64,000 bases of DNA from Persicitalea sp963803495 (GTDB lineage: Bacteria; Bacteroidota; Bacteroidia; Cytophagales; Spirosomataceae), in the NCBI GenBank assembly GCA_963803495.1, contig CAWDMP010000002.1:1364001-1428000 (forward strand), written 5' to 3'. Under the pieces are notes generated by a model. The model was not told where the DNA came from and searched no databases. It saw only the letters and a program-made list of their open reading frames with translations. The first letter of the stretch is position 1. Each line of letters opens with the position of its first letter. Shown in pieces: positions 15,754 through 25,531 of this stretch. The position numbers and the translations under genes were made by a program.

Positions 15754-16434
15754 TCAAATTTCTTTCAGCAAATCCCAGTCACCTACTTCCTTTAAGTATA
15801 AATAGTCGAGCAGAATGCCGTTGGTATTGGTAATCAGTCGATGCCCTGCTGCAAACGGCAGGACGGCGGTGGTGATACGCTCGTGGTCGGACGCGACGCC
15901 CATGTTCTGGTCGTGGTACTGCATGATTTTGTCTTTGGGCAAAGTGAGCTCACAGAAAAAGAAGTACATGGTCTCGTCGCTAGTGCCTGTGGAAGGATAG
16001 CAAGGGTAGTCCAGCAAGCGGGTGAGTTCTTCTTTGCCAAGTTCAATGCCCGTTTCTTCATGCACTTCCCTAGCGGCCACGGCAGCGGGGTCGCTTTCAC
16101 TGTCTAGCATGCCGGCTGGGTGCTCGTAAGTGTACCCCCCGTCGCAGATGCGGCGCTGCTTTACCAGTAGCAGGTACTTCTCACCGCTTTGGGCGTCGAT
16201 CAGGCAGATGAGCACACACACTACCTCTCCTTTCAGGAAACAAATCGGCGGGATCTTGTCGCCCTGAGGCGTGGTGGCATCGGTCATCAGCAGCGAAAAC
16301 AAGATTTCGCCATCGCCCTTGCGTCGCGAATATATTTCCTCGATGCCGTGAATATCCAGGCCGTTGGCTACCAGTTTCTTGCGCCAAAGATTGTATTTGT
16401 GCGATTCGGTGAGTTTTTCAACCATAACTTTCAC
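15754..16434 (-). CDS. Nudix hydrolase, ADP-sugar pyrophosphatase-like
   Basis: The 226-residue protein has a complete Nudix box, GMLDSESDPAAVAAREVHEE followed by TGI, preceded by the EHPAG substrate-pocket motif common in ADP-ribose/ADP-sugar pyrophosphatases. These enzymes cleave nucleoside diphosphates linked to another group. The N-terminal 60 residues are a family-specific extension. It is the first chromosomal gene beyond the tRNA. The exact substrate cannot be read from sequence. Confidence 0.85.
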   Translation of the reverse strand: MKVMVEKLTESHKYNLWRKKLVANGLDIHGIEEIYSRRKGDGEILFSLLMTDATTPQGDKIPPICFLKGEVVCVLICLIDAQSGEKYLLLVKQRRICDGGYTYEHPAGMLDSESDPAAVAAREVHEETGIELGKEELTRLLDYPCYPSTGTSDETMYFFFCELTLPKDKIMQYHDQNMGVASDHERITTAVLPFAAGHRLITNTNGILLDYLYLKEVGDWDLLKEI

Positions 16435-16497
16435 TGGTTGTAGAGCAGTGCAACAAAAGCAGCTTGGATCAGTACTTCTTTCCTTCCTCTTCAGACA

Positions 16498-17193
16498 TTA
16501 ATAATTCAACGGAATAGAAATCGCCGCGTAAGGCATCTGGTACATGGATGAGAAGCGGCCCTGACCATTTAGTTTCTGATCGGTACGGTAGGAGATTTGG
16601 CCGATCATGTAGCCGAGTTTCAAACCTATTTGTCTGCCGAACCAAATCCGCACGTAAGCTTCTGCTTGGCCGTTGTTTCTTTTGAGGAAAGCCGGCACGG
16701 CATTGAGATTGGTGGGAGCAATGTCGACGTTTTCGCCATTCAGGGCCAGCGTCAACGAGTCATCGGAGCCCCCGGGCATGGCGAGTGTGTACAGCGCGCT
16801 TCGGCGCTTACCAAGCGCCAAACTCAGCAGATCGGCATTGGCCCCGATGTCCAGAAAGCGGATGGGCTGAAAATTGACGCCCATAAAAAAGCTAATACCC
16901 GTGGCCGAGACTCGGTCGAGGCTCATCACGTCTTCCCGCGAGAAACCGCCGGGAGCAGTCAGGTTGGTGTCCCGACCGTGGTAGTTCCATATCCGCACAC
17001 CACCGCTCAGTTGCGCCCACCGCAGGTGCGGGGGCTGCAGGTTTTGGTAATATAGTAGCGAAGGGCTGAACTGTCCGTTGTCCCCGAAGCCACTGCCGAT
17101 GTCGACGCCTGAGGATACGCGGGAAATACGCTGGGCTTGCGCCGTGAGGTTGCCCGTTACTATTAGCAATACCGCCAAGAATATCTTTTTCAT
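16498..17193 (-). CDS. Exported outer-membrane-type protein
   Basis: The 231-residue product has a Sec signal peptide ending near AQAQ. Alternating beta-strand patterns follow with aromatic girdle residues (GVRIWNYHG, AYVRIWFGRQIGLKLGYMIG) and a terminal strand ending SIPLNY. This fits a small beta-barrel or barrel-like outer-membrane protein of a type common in Bacteroidota. No specific function recognised. Confidence 0.6.
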   Translation of the reverse strand: MKKIFLAVLLIVTGNLTAQAQRISRVSSGVDIGSGFGDNGQFSPSLLYYQNLQPPHLRWAQLSGGVRIWNYHGRDTNLTAPGGFSREDVMSLDRVSATGISFFMGVNFQPIRFLDIGANADLLSLALGKRRSALYTLAMPGGSDDSLTLALNGENVDIAPTNLNAVPAFLKRNNGQAEAYVRIWFGRQIGLKLGYMIGQISYRTDQKLNGQGRFSSMYQMPYAAISIPLNY

Positions 17194-17281
17194 TCAATCC
17201 GTATGGTTTTTTCGGGGGCAAAGGTAGGGAAAAGAGCTTCTTCTAACACATTCAGAATTTCAGTTCTTTTTTAGAAAAAAT

Positions 17282-17311
17282 TTTGTATACTCTATTTTTT
17301 TCTACTTTTTG
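17282..17311 (+). promoter_or_regulatory. Probable promoter of the first Crp-family regulator
   Basis: TTTG at 17282 is followed by a T-rich spacer and TACTTTTTG at 17303-17311, close to the Bacteroidota TTTG / TAnnTTTG pattern with one extra T. The whole stretch closely resembles the region at 53798-53830 before the second regulator, which supports shared function. Confidence 0.5.
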
Positions 17312-17338
17312 GCAGGTACATCTTACTTGTTTCTCACT

Positions 17339-17932
17339 ATGAGCCACACCGTCGATCCCAGACAGGCATTCATCGAAATGCTTACCCCAATCATTGGATT
17401 GAGACCAGATGCGCAAAACCACCTTTATGATTTACTTATGGTGCGTCAATTTGCCAAGAATGGAATGCTCATCGTTGATGGGCATCCGGCTGACAGAATA
17501 CACTTCGTTCATTCTGGCTTGGCGCGAGGCTACTATCTAGACGAACGAGAAAGAGAAGTGAATATGTGGTTTGTAGATAAGGGCGATTTTATCCCACTTC
17601 CTTATAGTATGCCGAATCAGCAGCCTACCTTAGAGACTGTAGATTTTTTAGAGAAGACAGTAATTGTCTGGATCTCACAAGCGGATTTACAAAGCTTGTA
17701 CGATAATTATCCTGAGACTGCAAGTTTGGAGTCACTACTCCTGAGTCATCATCTCACCAAATACGTTGAGTGGATGAGGGCTTTTCGCTTATACAGAGGT
17801 GAGGACCGGTACAACTGGTTTCTTGAACGTTACCCTAATTTCAAAATGCGCTTGGCGATGAAGCACATTGCTTCATTCTTGAATCTAAGCGCAGAAGCAA
17901 TAAGTCGATTTCGGGGAAAAAAGAAGTCATAA
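17339..17932 (+). CDS. Crp/Fnr-family transcriptional regulator (module copy 1)
   Basis: I start at ATG 17339, giving 197 residues; an upstream TTG lies in the promoter. A cyclic-nucleotide-binding-like beta domain contains IHFVHSGLARGYYLDE. It is followed by a helical linker and a winged helix-turn-helix end (HIASFLNLSAEAISRFR). Ligand-contact residues of true cAMP receptors are not obvious, as in many Bacteroidota members. It is a paralogue of the regulator at 53857. Both share similar promoters and are followed by the same hairpin leader and an exported effector gene. It may control that leader's operon; this is inference. Confidence 0.8.
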   Translation: MSHTVDPRQAFIEMLTPIIGLRPDAQNHLYDLLMVRQFAKNGMLIVDGHPADRIHFVHSGLARGYYLDEREREVNMWFVDKGDFIPLPYSMPNQQPTLETVDFLEKTVIVWISQADLQSLYDNYPETASLESLLLSHHLTKYVEWMRAFRLYRGEDRYNWFLERYPNFKMRLAMKHIASFLNLSAEAISRFRGKKKS

Positions 17933-18037
17933 TTGAATTTGACCAAGCTACATTCAATATTGACCTACAAGCCTTCGATTTTAACTCTCGAAACTTGTAA
18001 ATTGATTTTGGTCAATTTTTTCTTTGATTAAAACCAT

Positions 18038-18095
18038 CTTCCTTTGTCATAAGCGAAAGCCCCGCGCCAGTTTGGCGACGTAACGCGGGGACTTT
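18038..18095 (+). promoter_or_regulatory. Promoter -7-like box plus conserved hairpin leader (copy 1)
   Basis: CTTCCTTTG is a TAnnTTTG-like box. It is followed by AAAG-CCCCGCG ... CGCGGGG-A-CTTT (18056-18095), a long stem with an inner CGCCA/TGGCG hairpin. An almost identical block lies at 54553-54610. The stem ends in a short T run, so it could act as an attenuator or a terminator of the regulator gene, or form a small RNA. The protease gene starts 50 bp downstream. Confidence 0.6.
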
Positions 18096-18145
18096 CACAA
18101 AACCAGTTAAAAATTTATCAATCTTTTAAAACCAAACGTAAAGGT

Positions 18146-19483
18146 ATGAAAAAGTTGTGTGTTTTCGTTGGTACTGTAACTGCACTGTAGATAGGATGTA
18201 ATACAGAGCCTCTGATTGAAGAGGAAGAACTTATCAAACGAGGTGATGATAAGGTGTTTGAAGTACCCATGTCTAAAATATCGGCGTTTGCTGTTAGTCA
18301 TTTTGACGTTAACGATTATTCAAGAGATTACAGTGATCGTCAAAAATCTCTAAAAAATGCAAGAGTATCGGCAGATGGTGAAGTCCCTCTTTTTAGTAAA
18401 GACCATGAAATTGAAAAAATAGATGCCTTGAAAGACGACTCTGGTGATGAATTACTGTATGTAATCAACTTTCGTCCCAAAGATGCCAAGGAGTCTGCCC
18501 AAAAGGGATTTGTGATTATGTCAGCAGATAGGCGGGCTATTCCTGTATTGGCATGGTCAGACGAGGACAATTTTTCGATGGAAGGTGAAATACCCCCTGC
18601 CATTGAAATGTGGCTTGGATACGCAAAAGAAGTGGTTCGGAGAGCTAAAAAAGACAAAGAGCCGAATAAAGATGCTTTGGTTGGTTGGCGCAAATTAGAT
18701 GAGTATATTCCAAAGAAAAATGGGAGAATAGGTGAATGTAACCATCCAAACCATTGGATATGCGGCGTTTGCGACCCAGGCTACAATATTACGGTAGGCC
18801 CCACAACACACTTTGTATCCACTTGGGGGCAAGGAGAAGGTTACAATAACTCAATGTGGAACAGAGATTGTGGCGAATGCGGAAAGGCGTTTGTAGGATG
18901 CGCAGGAGTAGCTTTGAGTATGATTATGCGCTTTGACCAAAGACCCGCTACGGGCTATAACTTTGGTATTATGCCTCTAACAGTTCCTATTCGAAATTGC
19001 ACAGGGTTCACGGCTGGTGAACAAGAAGTAGCAAGGCTTTTGTACAACGTATCGGCATCAATGAATTCCAGCCATATTACTAATTGTAATACCTTCACAT
19101 TGCCACATAATATTCAAGACGGATTTAGCTGGGCGGGGTACTCGCAGGTAGGACACAGTACTTCAGATATGGGAGCGATGTACAATGAAGTTATGTTTGG
19201 AAGACCCGTTTTAATAAGTGGAACTACGGGGTCGGTAAATCTAAATGACGCTCACTATTGGGTTTGTGATGGTGTTCAAACTTCTATGTATTGTAGCCCT
19301 GCCGACTATAACAATCCTAACCCACAAGACTGCATTTGCGGAGGTAATACAGCGTATCACATGAATTGGGGTTGGGGAGGGGGTTGGAACGGCTGGTTCT
19401 CATTGGGAAATCTTCGACCAGACCCCAACAGTAGTGATGTTTACAATAATTGGTTGAGGGCTCGAGTAGGCGTAAGACCTTGA
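18146..19483 (+). pseudogene. C10 (streptopain-type) cysteine protease lipoprotein, amber codon in signal peptide
   Basis: From ATG 18146 the frame reads MKKLCVFVGTVTAL, then TAG at 18188, then IGCNTEP. The stop falls inside a lipoprotein signal just before its lipobox Cys. The remaining frame is intact to 19483. It has an Spi-like propeptide (FVIMSADRRAIPVLAWS), the nucleophile region FVGCAGVALSMIM, the catalytic His in DAHYWVCDG and the HMNWGWGGG motif. These are hallmarks of peptidase family C10 (SpeB, Bacteroides fragipains). A GTG at 18254 could give a signal-less protein. The break could be a real mutation, suppression, or a sequence error. The gene follows a Crp regulator and structured leader. 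Confidence 0.8.
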
Positions 19484-19515
19484 AGAAAGATAATTTAACA
19501 ACTGAATTTTTAACT

Positions 19516-20016
19516 ATGAAAACGAAACTGTTCATGAGTTGCGTGACCTGCGCGTTACTTCTTACTTTGGCGGGTTGCTACATGAGTGCACCAAAACCAT
19601 TGCTCTTAAACTTGAGGAACAACTGGAAGTGGATTAAAACCACTAATACGAAAAGTGGATTAGTGGACATAGCTACAACGTCCAACACGCAGTCTCTACG
19701 AACCAAAGAATTCTCTGCTGTTGATTCCCGTTTTTTTGAGGCATTGGAATTTTACAGGAACGATGTAAAGTATGATTCTTTATTTGTGTTGGCGACAGAT
19801 AATTACAGGTCATCTATTACCGATGAAAAAAATAATCAGGTGTTTGTGAGTTACCTTGATGGTAAAGATGTACCTGCGGTGGTTCGTGTTAAGTTTTTCT
19901 TTGTGAAAGGTAAATCTCGTGCCCGCAGAATAGAAATAAATGTCCAAAAAAATACGTCCAAGTACAACCCTGCTGCCGATACCATCATCTCAGAATATGA
20001 AGGCTTAGGTTGGTAA
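19516..20016 (+). CDS. Lipoprotein of unknown function, protease partner
   Basis: ATG 19516 gives 166 residues with a lipoprotein signal (LLLTLAGC). The rest is a beta-rich exported domain rich in Asn/Lys. It starts 32 bp after the C10 protease gene on the same strand. C10 proteases often have a small neighbouring inhibitor or partner gene. A protease inhibitor role is possible but no Spi-type motif is recognised. Base composition is AT-rich like the protease gene. Confidence 0.6.
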   Translation: MKTKLFMSCVTCALLLTLAGCYMSAPKPLLLNLRNNWKWIKTTNTKSGLVDIATTSNTQSLRTKEFSAVDSRFFEALEFYRNDVKYDSLFVLATDNYRSSITDEKNNQVFVSYLDGKDVPAVVRVKFFFVKGKSRARRIEINVQKNTSKYNPAADTIISEYEGLGW

Positions 20017-20046
20017 AGGGCATGTTTTAGCCTGTGTAATTTAAAA

Positions 20047-20080
20047 AGTGGAGAGGTTCTTGTTAGACTCTCCGCTTTTT
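20047..20080 (+). terminator. Terminator of the protease operon
   Basis: AGTGGAGAG (20047-20055) pairs with CTCTCCGCT (20068-20076), followed by TTTTT. Confidence 0.75.
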
Positions 20081-20084
20081 CGGA

Positions 20085-20303
20085 GTGAAGAAGAAGACGG
20101 GCTCAATGTCTTACTACCAAACCGTTTATGCAGCAAATCTTACCCCAGGGTTTAACGATACCAACTTTCTATATTCGATTTCTACAAAGGGTTTGAAGGT
20201 TGATGGCACTTTTTCTGGCAAACTAAAATCACTCTATAATGAAGAAGTGACAGTGAGTAATGGATCGTTCAATCTTAACTTTGCCACGACCCGTAACTAT
20301 TAG
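20085..20303 (+). CDS. Short hypothetical reading frame, probable gene remnant
   Basis: A 65-72-residue frame (internal ATG at 20106) follows the terminator immediately. It lacks a signal peptide and reads like the C-terminal beta strands of a larger exported protein (STKGLKVDGTFSGKLKSL). There is no promoter-like sequence between it and the terminator. It is best seen as a leftover of a decayed gene. Confidence 0.35.
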   Translation: MKKKTGSMSYYQTVYAANLTPGFNDTNFLYSISTKGLKVDGTFSGKLKSLYNEEVTVSNGSFNLNFATTRNY

Positions 20304-20346
20304 TTGCTCATGAGTAGAATCAAAAAACACTTTTGGAAACAGAAAT

Positions 20347-20372
20347 GGCGTCGGGCAAATACACCCGACGCC
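20347..20372. terminator. Terminator between glgB and the protease island
   Basis: GGCGTCGGG pairs with CCCGACGCC around an 8-base loop, just beyond the glgB stop on the reverse strand. Reading leftward it is followed by ATTTCTGTTT. Confidence 0.7.
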
Positions 20373-20397
20373 GTTTCCATTTCCAAATCAATCTTTT

Positions 20398-22545
20398 TTA
20401 CTTCTTCTTCAAAACCAAAACCGCCAACGGCGGCAAATTGACCTCGATGGAATTATCCTTGCCGTGGACGAAATGGCTTTGGCTGGTGATGGTCTCGGCG
20501 TTGCCTACGCCGCTACCGCCAAATTCCATCGCGTCGCCGTTGAACACTTCGGTCCAGTCGCCCGCCGACAGTACGCCGATGCGGTAGTTGGGGCGCGGGA
20601 TGGGCGTGAGGTTCAGGATCACGACCAGGTCATCGCTTCGCTTGAGACCTTTGCGGGCGTAGACGATCACCGAATTCTCGCGGTCCTGAGTATCGATCCA
20701 CTCGAAGCCTTCGGGCGAAAAGCTATGTTCGTAAAGCGCGGGCTCGTTGCGGTAAAGACGGTTGAGCGCACTCACGGCCTGCTTCATACCCTGGTGTAAT
20801 GGCTGGTCGAGTTCGTGCCAGTCGAGGCTTTTCTGGAAATCCCACTCACCGGACTGCCCGAATTCGCAGCCCATGAACATCAGCTTGGTACCGGGATGCG
20901 TGAACATATAAGCGTAGAGCAGCCGCAGGTTGGCAAATTTCTGCCATTCGTCGCCGGGCATTTTCTCGATCATCGAACCCTTGCCGTACACCACTTCGTC
21001 GTGCGAGAAGGGCAGCATGAAGTTTTCGGTGAAAGCATATACCAGGCTGAATGTCAGTTGGTCCTGATGCCACTTGCGGAACGATGGGTCTTTTTCGAAG
21101 TACTTGAGCGTGTCGTTCATCCAGCCCATCATCCACTTCATGCCAAAGCCCAGCCCGCCCACGAACACTGGGCGCGACACGCCGGGAAACGAGGTAGACT
21201 CCTCGGCGATGGTTTGCACGTCGGGAAATTCTTTATAGGCCGCGGCGTTCATCTCGCGCAACAGCGCGATGGCTTCCAGGTTCTCGCGTCCGCCAAACTC
21301 GTTGGGAATCCACTCGCCGTGTTTGCGGGAGTAATCGAGGTATAGCATCGAGGCTACAGCGTCCACGCGCAGGCCATCGGTATGGTAGCGGTCGAGCCAG
21401 AAGATGGCGTTGCTGATCAGGAACGACTTGACTTCGTTGCGACCGTAGTTGAAGATATAGCTTTTCCAGTCGGGATGGTAGCCTTTGCGCGGATCGTCGT
21501 GCTCGTAGAGCGCCGAGCCATCGAAGCGGCGCAGTCCGTGGGCGTCGCCGGGAAAGTGCGAAGGTACCCAGTCGAGGTACACGCCGATTCCCGCCTGGTG
21601 TAGTTGATCGACGAGGTACATAAGCTCCTGTGGCGTCCCCATGCGTGACGCCACCGAGAAGTAGCCGGTGATCTGGTACCCCCACGAAGGCGGATAGGGG
21701 TACTCCATTATGGGCATGAACTCCACGTGCGTGAAGCCCATTTCCTTGACGTAAGGTACCAGCGCTTCGGCAATCTCCTTATATGTCAAGTAGCGCTCGG
21801 GATCGGAGGGGTCGCGCCGCCACGAGCCCAGGTGCATTTCGTAAACGGAAATCGGGCTATTGAGTTTGTTAACCTCCCCGCGCTTGACCATCCAGTCGGT
21901 GTCCTGCCACTCGTACCAGTTGTCCCAGACGATGGAGGCCGTCTTGGGCGCTACTTCGCACCAAAGTGCAAAGGGGTCGGCTTTTTCGAGATGCTCGCCG
22001 TTGTTGGATAGAATGAAATATTTATATACTTCGCCGTGACCAATGTTCGGTATCCAGCCTTCCCAAATCCCCGATTCGTCCCACCGCGTATACAGGGCGT
22101 GAGCTTGCTTGTTCCAGCCGTTGAAATTGCCCACTACCGACACCGAACTGGCATTCGGCGCCCACACGGCGAAGTAGGTACCCGTCACGCCCTCGTGTTC
22201 GATGACGTGCGCACCCATCTTTTCGTAGAGCTTGAAATGCTTTCCTTCCTTGAACAGGAAAATGTCGAACTCCGAAAAGCGGCTCATGCCTTCGACGGGC
22301 TTGAATTGCGGCGCGGCGGGCTCGGGCATTTCGGCGGGCGGAGGTAGAACCTTCGGGGCTTTGGCCGGAGCCGCTGCTTTCTTTTTCGCGGCCGTAACTT
22401 TCTTTTTCACGGTTGGCGCGGGTACTTCATCTCTCGCCAGTACTTTGTCGCCCGTCGACTTCTCGGCTTGCTTGACCGGACTACCCGCTTTTTTCTTCGG
22501 TGTAGTGGGTTTCTTTTCCTTATCTATGTCGGTCTTTTTTGCCAT
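20398..22545 (-). CDS. glgB: 1,4-alpha-glucan branching enzyme
   Basis: The 715-residue protein carries an N-terminal Lys/Ala/Pro-rich extension of about 80 residues, a CBM48-like beta domain (TYFAVWAPNASSVSVVGNFN) and a GH13 barrel. Catalytic motifs are DWVPSHFP, GLRVDAVASM with the Asp nucleophile, AEEST with the acid Glu, and FSHDEVV. It transfers chains to make alpha-1,6 branches in glycogen. The extension is unlike typical GlgB and may be a flexible tether. It lies in line with maltokinase and glgE genes, consistent with glycogen made through maltose-1-phosphate. Confidence 0.93.
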   Translation of the reverse strand: MAKKTDIDKEKKPTTPKKKAGSPVKQAEKSTGDKVLARDEVPAPTVKKKVTAAKKKAAAPAKAPKVLPPPAEMPEPAAPQFKPVEGMSRFSEFDIFLFKEGKHFKLYEKMGAHVIEHEGVTGTYFAVWAPNASSVSVVGNFNGWNKQAHALYTRWDESGIWEGWIPNIGHGEVYKYFILSNNGEHLEKADPFALWCEVAPKTASIVWDNWYEWQDTDWMVKRGEVNKLNSPISVYEMHLGSWRRDPSDPERYLTYKEIAEALVPYVKEMGFTHVEFMPIMEYPYPPSWGYQITGYFSVASRMGTPQELMYLVDQLHQAGIGVYLDWVPSHFPGDAHGLRRFDGSALYEHDDPRKGYHPDWKSYIFNYGRNEVKSFLISNAIFWLDRYHTDGLRVDAVASMLYLDYSRKHGEWIPNEFGGRENLEAIALLREMNAAAYKEFPDVQTIAEESTSFPGVSRPVFVGGLGFGMKWMMGWMNDTLKYFEKDPSFRKWHQDQLTFSLVYAFTENFMLPFSHDEVVYGKGSMIEKMPGDEWQKFANLRLLYAYMFTHPGTKLMFMGCEFGQSGEWDFQKSLDWHELDQPLHQGMKQAVSALNRLYRNEPALYEHSFSPEGFEWIDTQDRENSVIVYARKGLKRSDDLVVILNLTPIPRPNYRIGVLSAGDWTEVFNGDAMEFGGSGVGNAETITSQSHFVHGKDNSIEVNLPPLAVLVLKKK

Positions 22546-22661
22546 GCTGAATAGGTGTTAGGTAGTAGGTTATTAGGTTATTAGGTTTTGGGCTTTAAGA
22601 TATTGCCCAGCCGCAATATATTCAGATAATCAGGATAGTCAATTGCCAAATCAATGGCTAT

Positions 22662-24144
22662 TCACCCATGCAACTTCTCCACTTCCCTGATAACGTCCAC
22701 GATGCCTTTAAGCGGAATCTTGACCCAATCGGGACGGTAACTTAGCTCGTAGCCCAGCTCATAGACCGCCTTTTCCAGTAGGTAGTACAGCATAAGCGCA
22801 TTGATCTCGTTTTGATCCTTGAACAGTGGATGTGGCCAGCCAATGGCTTCGTTGTAGCCGTCAAGATACGTATCGCGCACGAGTTTGTACCAGCGTTCGG
22901 TTACTTTCAGGAGTTTACCGGGTTCGAGGTAGCGGGTTTCGTCACTCTCGAACAGTTTGGCCGACACGGCGTAATGGTAGCTTCGCACCATGCCCGCCAC
23001 GTCTTTAAGGGGTGAATGCTTCACCTTGCGGTCGGCAATGCTGGCCTCCGGCTCGCCCTCGAAATCGATCACAACGAAGTCGCTATCCGAGTTGAGTACC
23101 TGACCCAGGTGGTAGTCGCCGTGAATGCGTACGCGCTGTGATTGAATCTCGCGGCTGAGTAGGTCGTGCGAAAATTCATCGATCAACTCCTTGGCTTCCA
23201 TAAACTTCCAGGCCAGGGCCTGCGTCGACCCATCGAGCGTCAGGTACTTGTCGATCAGTAGGTTATAGCGCGATTCGAGTAGGTGGTTCAGGCGTTTTTG
23301 CAGAAAACCGCAAGTATTCCTCAGTAAAAGGCTCGGGTGAAAAAGTAGTATCGGCGTCGGGATTGTACAAAGCGCGGTGCATTTGCGCCGGTGCGTCGGC
23401 CTAGTAGTCCTACGCGCTCAAAAACATCTTCCTGGATACTGAAAACGCGGTTGGGCACGGCGTAAAGGAAATCGTTGAGGTAGTCGCCGGTGCGGTCCCA
23501 ATTGTCTTTTTGGGCGTCGACCATGCGCTGCATCATGCCCAGCGTGATGTCGGGCTTGCCAGCACTTTGCAGCGTGACGCTACCGCAAAAGGCGGGCATC
23601 TGTCGGAAGTCGGAATGCTCGGTCAGAAACTCAATCATTTCCACTTCGGGATTGGGCAAATCGAACAGCTTACGGTAAAGTTTGAAGAAGTACTTTTCTC
23701 CAAAAACTAAAGCCGAGTTGCTGGAATCGACCGCCAGCACGCGGGTCGAAATGTGCTCGGGCGCATCGTCGGTATCCAAGCCTTTGCCGCGCACAAAGGT
23801 CAACTTAGCCGATGCTTCACCCAAAGATTCTGACCGGTAGACGTGAGCAAAAAGAGCACGGCGAAAGGCATCGGTATAGATCGCATCGACCAGGTACTGC
23901 CCGTCCGTTTCTCGACAATCAGTGTCTGCTCGGTACTTTGATCCGGCATTTCGCCCACCGTCGCGACGGGCAGCTGGTAACGCTCGCTATCGCCCTCCGA
24001 GTAGTTGACTTCCACAATCCAAAGCGTGGCTGCACCAAACGGAATTTCCTGAGTCACCGCACAATCCGTCACCTGCCGCGCCTTCCCGGCAAACCAGCGG
24101 CATTTTTTTAAGTAGTCGAGTAGGGTGTCGGAGGATATGGTCAT
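22662..24144 (-). pseudogene. Maltokinase-like gene, two frameshifts
   Basis: Three reading-frame pieces join into one protein of about 490 residues. The N-terminal part (DYLKKCRWFAGKARQ) shifts near 23895 and the middle part shifts near 23395. The C-terminal part holds RVRIHGDYHLGQVL and VIDFEGEPEASIADRKVKHS, the catalytic loop and metal-binding motifs of maltokinases (aminoglycoside-phosphotransferase fold). The enzyme phosphorylates maltose to maltose-1-phosphate, the GlgE substrate. Residues around both shifts resume in register once one base is changed, so the defect is a pair of single-base indels. Since glgE and rodA show the same kind of defect, sequence error is a strong alternative to true loss. 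Confidence 0.8.
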
Positions 24145-24307
24145 TGTTTGTTGTTTAAAGTGCCAAAGTGCGCCACGGGGCGCCCCAAAGCGCCAAAGAA
24201 AAAAAGTTGTTCTTCTATCTACCCGTCATAATTGAGAACTCTGTCGTTCTGTCACTTTGTGCCTTTGTGCCTTTGTGTGTGCGGAACCGCTTTGTGCCTC
24301 AAAGAAT

Positions 24308-25531
24308 CTAAAAACTCCCCGCCACTTTCTCCGTCGCCGCCAAAACACGCATCACGTTGCCACCCCAGATTTTCTCGATGTCTTTCTCGGAGTAGCCGCG
24401 ACGGACGAGTTCTTCGGTGATGTTGCCAATTTGCGATACGTCGCGGCAGCCGATGAGTTGCCCGCCGCCGTCCATGTCCATGCCGATGCCGACGTGGTCG
24501 ATGCCTACGAGTTTGATGACGTGCTCGATATGATCGACGCCGTCGGAAACCGTCGGCATATCATCCGCGTATTTTTCGCGCATTCGCTTCATTTCGGCGT
24601 AGAGTTCTTTCTTGTCGGCGTCAGACAGGTCGACCTGGCGCATTTTCAGGCGGATGGCTTTCATCGAAAGCTCCTGCTGTTGGCTGGGTTCCTTGACAAA
24701 ACTCGGCACGAAGTTGATCTGAATCACGCCACCATTTTTGGCCAGTGCCTTGATCATGTCGTCGGTCATATTGCGCGGATGGTTGGCAATGGTACGGCAC
24801 GACGAGTGCGAGGCGATGGCGGGCGCTTTGGTAAGTTTCATCACGTCGTAAAAAGTCGAGTCCGACACGTGCGAGATATCGACCATGATGCCCAGGCGGT
24901 TCATTTCCTGCACCACTTTTTCACCAAACGGACTCAGCCCGCCGTATTCCGGCCCGTCGGGATCGGTGGAAGAGTCGCAAATGTCGTTGTTGGACGAGTG
25001 CGACAGCGTGATGTAGCGCAAGCCAAGATCGTAGTACTGCTTAAGATTAGCCAAATCATTGCCCACGGGCCAGCCGTTTTCCATTCCGAAAAACACCGCC
25101 CGTTTGCCTTGCTTCTGTAAATCGTAGGCATCTTTGGGCGTGGTGGCGATGCCCGCCACGCCGGGGTTGGCAGCTACGGCTTTGTGGATTTTGTCAAAAA
25201 TCGCCAGCGCCTTTTCCTTGGCTTCGGCGGTGGCTTCGGGCGTCCGCTTTCCCTGCGCCAGGTACACCGCAAAAAACATCCCATCCATGCCGCCTTCTTT
25301 CATGCGCGGAAAGTCGATCTGCGAACCGTCTTCTTCGAAATCGTGTCGTACTGCCACGTCGAAGCCGTCCTTCATCATGTTGATGGGTACATCGGCGTGG
25401 GTGTCGATGGTCAGGGCTTTGGCGTGGATTTTCGCGGCCTTTTGTTTTTGTTTTTCGGTGATTGAGGAGCCTGGGCTATCGCAGTCCCCGCTAGGCCCAG
25501 AAGTATAAGGCGGCTGCATTTGTTTTTTCAT
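24308..25531 (-). CDS. Membrane dipeptidase (peptidase family M19)
   Basis: The 407-residue frame has the M19 zinc-site start IDTHADVPINMM. Further motifs are SHSSNN and DISHVSDSTFYDVM, SHSSCRTIANHPRN, and GIDHVGIGMDMDG. These enzymes cleave dipeptides, often D-amino-acid-containing. The first 25 residues look wrong. Reading the same DNA with one A fewer after ATG gives a signal peptide (RLILLGLAGTAIAQAP) before the frame returns. The N-terminus thus probably carries two compensating indels and the real protein is exported. It interrupts the glgE/maltokinase order. Confidence 0.85.
   Translation of the reverse strand: MKKQMQPPYTSGPSGDCDSPGSSITEKQKQKAAKIHAKALTIDTHADVPINMMKDGFDVAVRHDFEEDGSQIDFPRMKEGGMDGMFFAVYLAQGKRTPEATAEAKEKALAIFDKIHKAVAANPGVAGIATTPKDAYDLQKQGKRAVFFGMENGWPVGNDLANLKQYYDLGLRYITLSHSSNNDICDSSTDPDGPEYGGLSPFGEKVVQEMNRLGIMVDISHVSDSTFYDVMKLTKAPAIASHSSCRTIANHPRNMTDDMIKALAKNGGVIQINFVPSFVKEPSQQQELSMKAIRLKMRQVDLSDADKKELYAEMKRMREKYADDMPTVSDGVDHIEHVIKLVGIDHVGIGMDMDGGGQLIGCRDVSQIGNITEELVRRGYSEKDIEKIWGGNVMRVLAATEKVAGSF

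Noticed and set aside
18188..18190. Amber TAG in the C10 protease as a site for a non-standard amino acid
   Set aside because: No recoding signal or pyrrolysine machinery is visible, and the codon is in a signal peptide where any hydrophobic residue would do; mutation or error is simpler.
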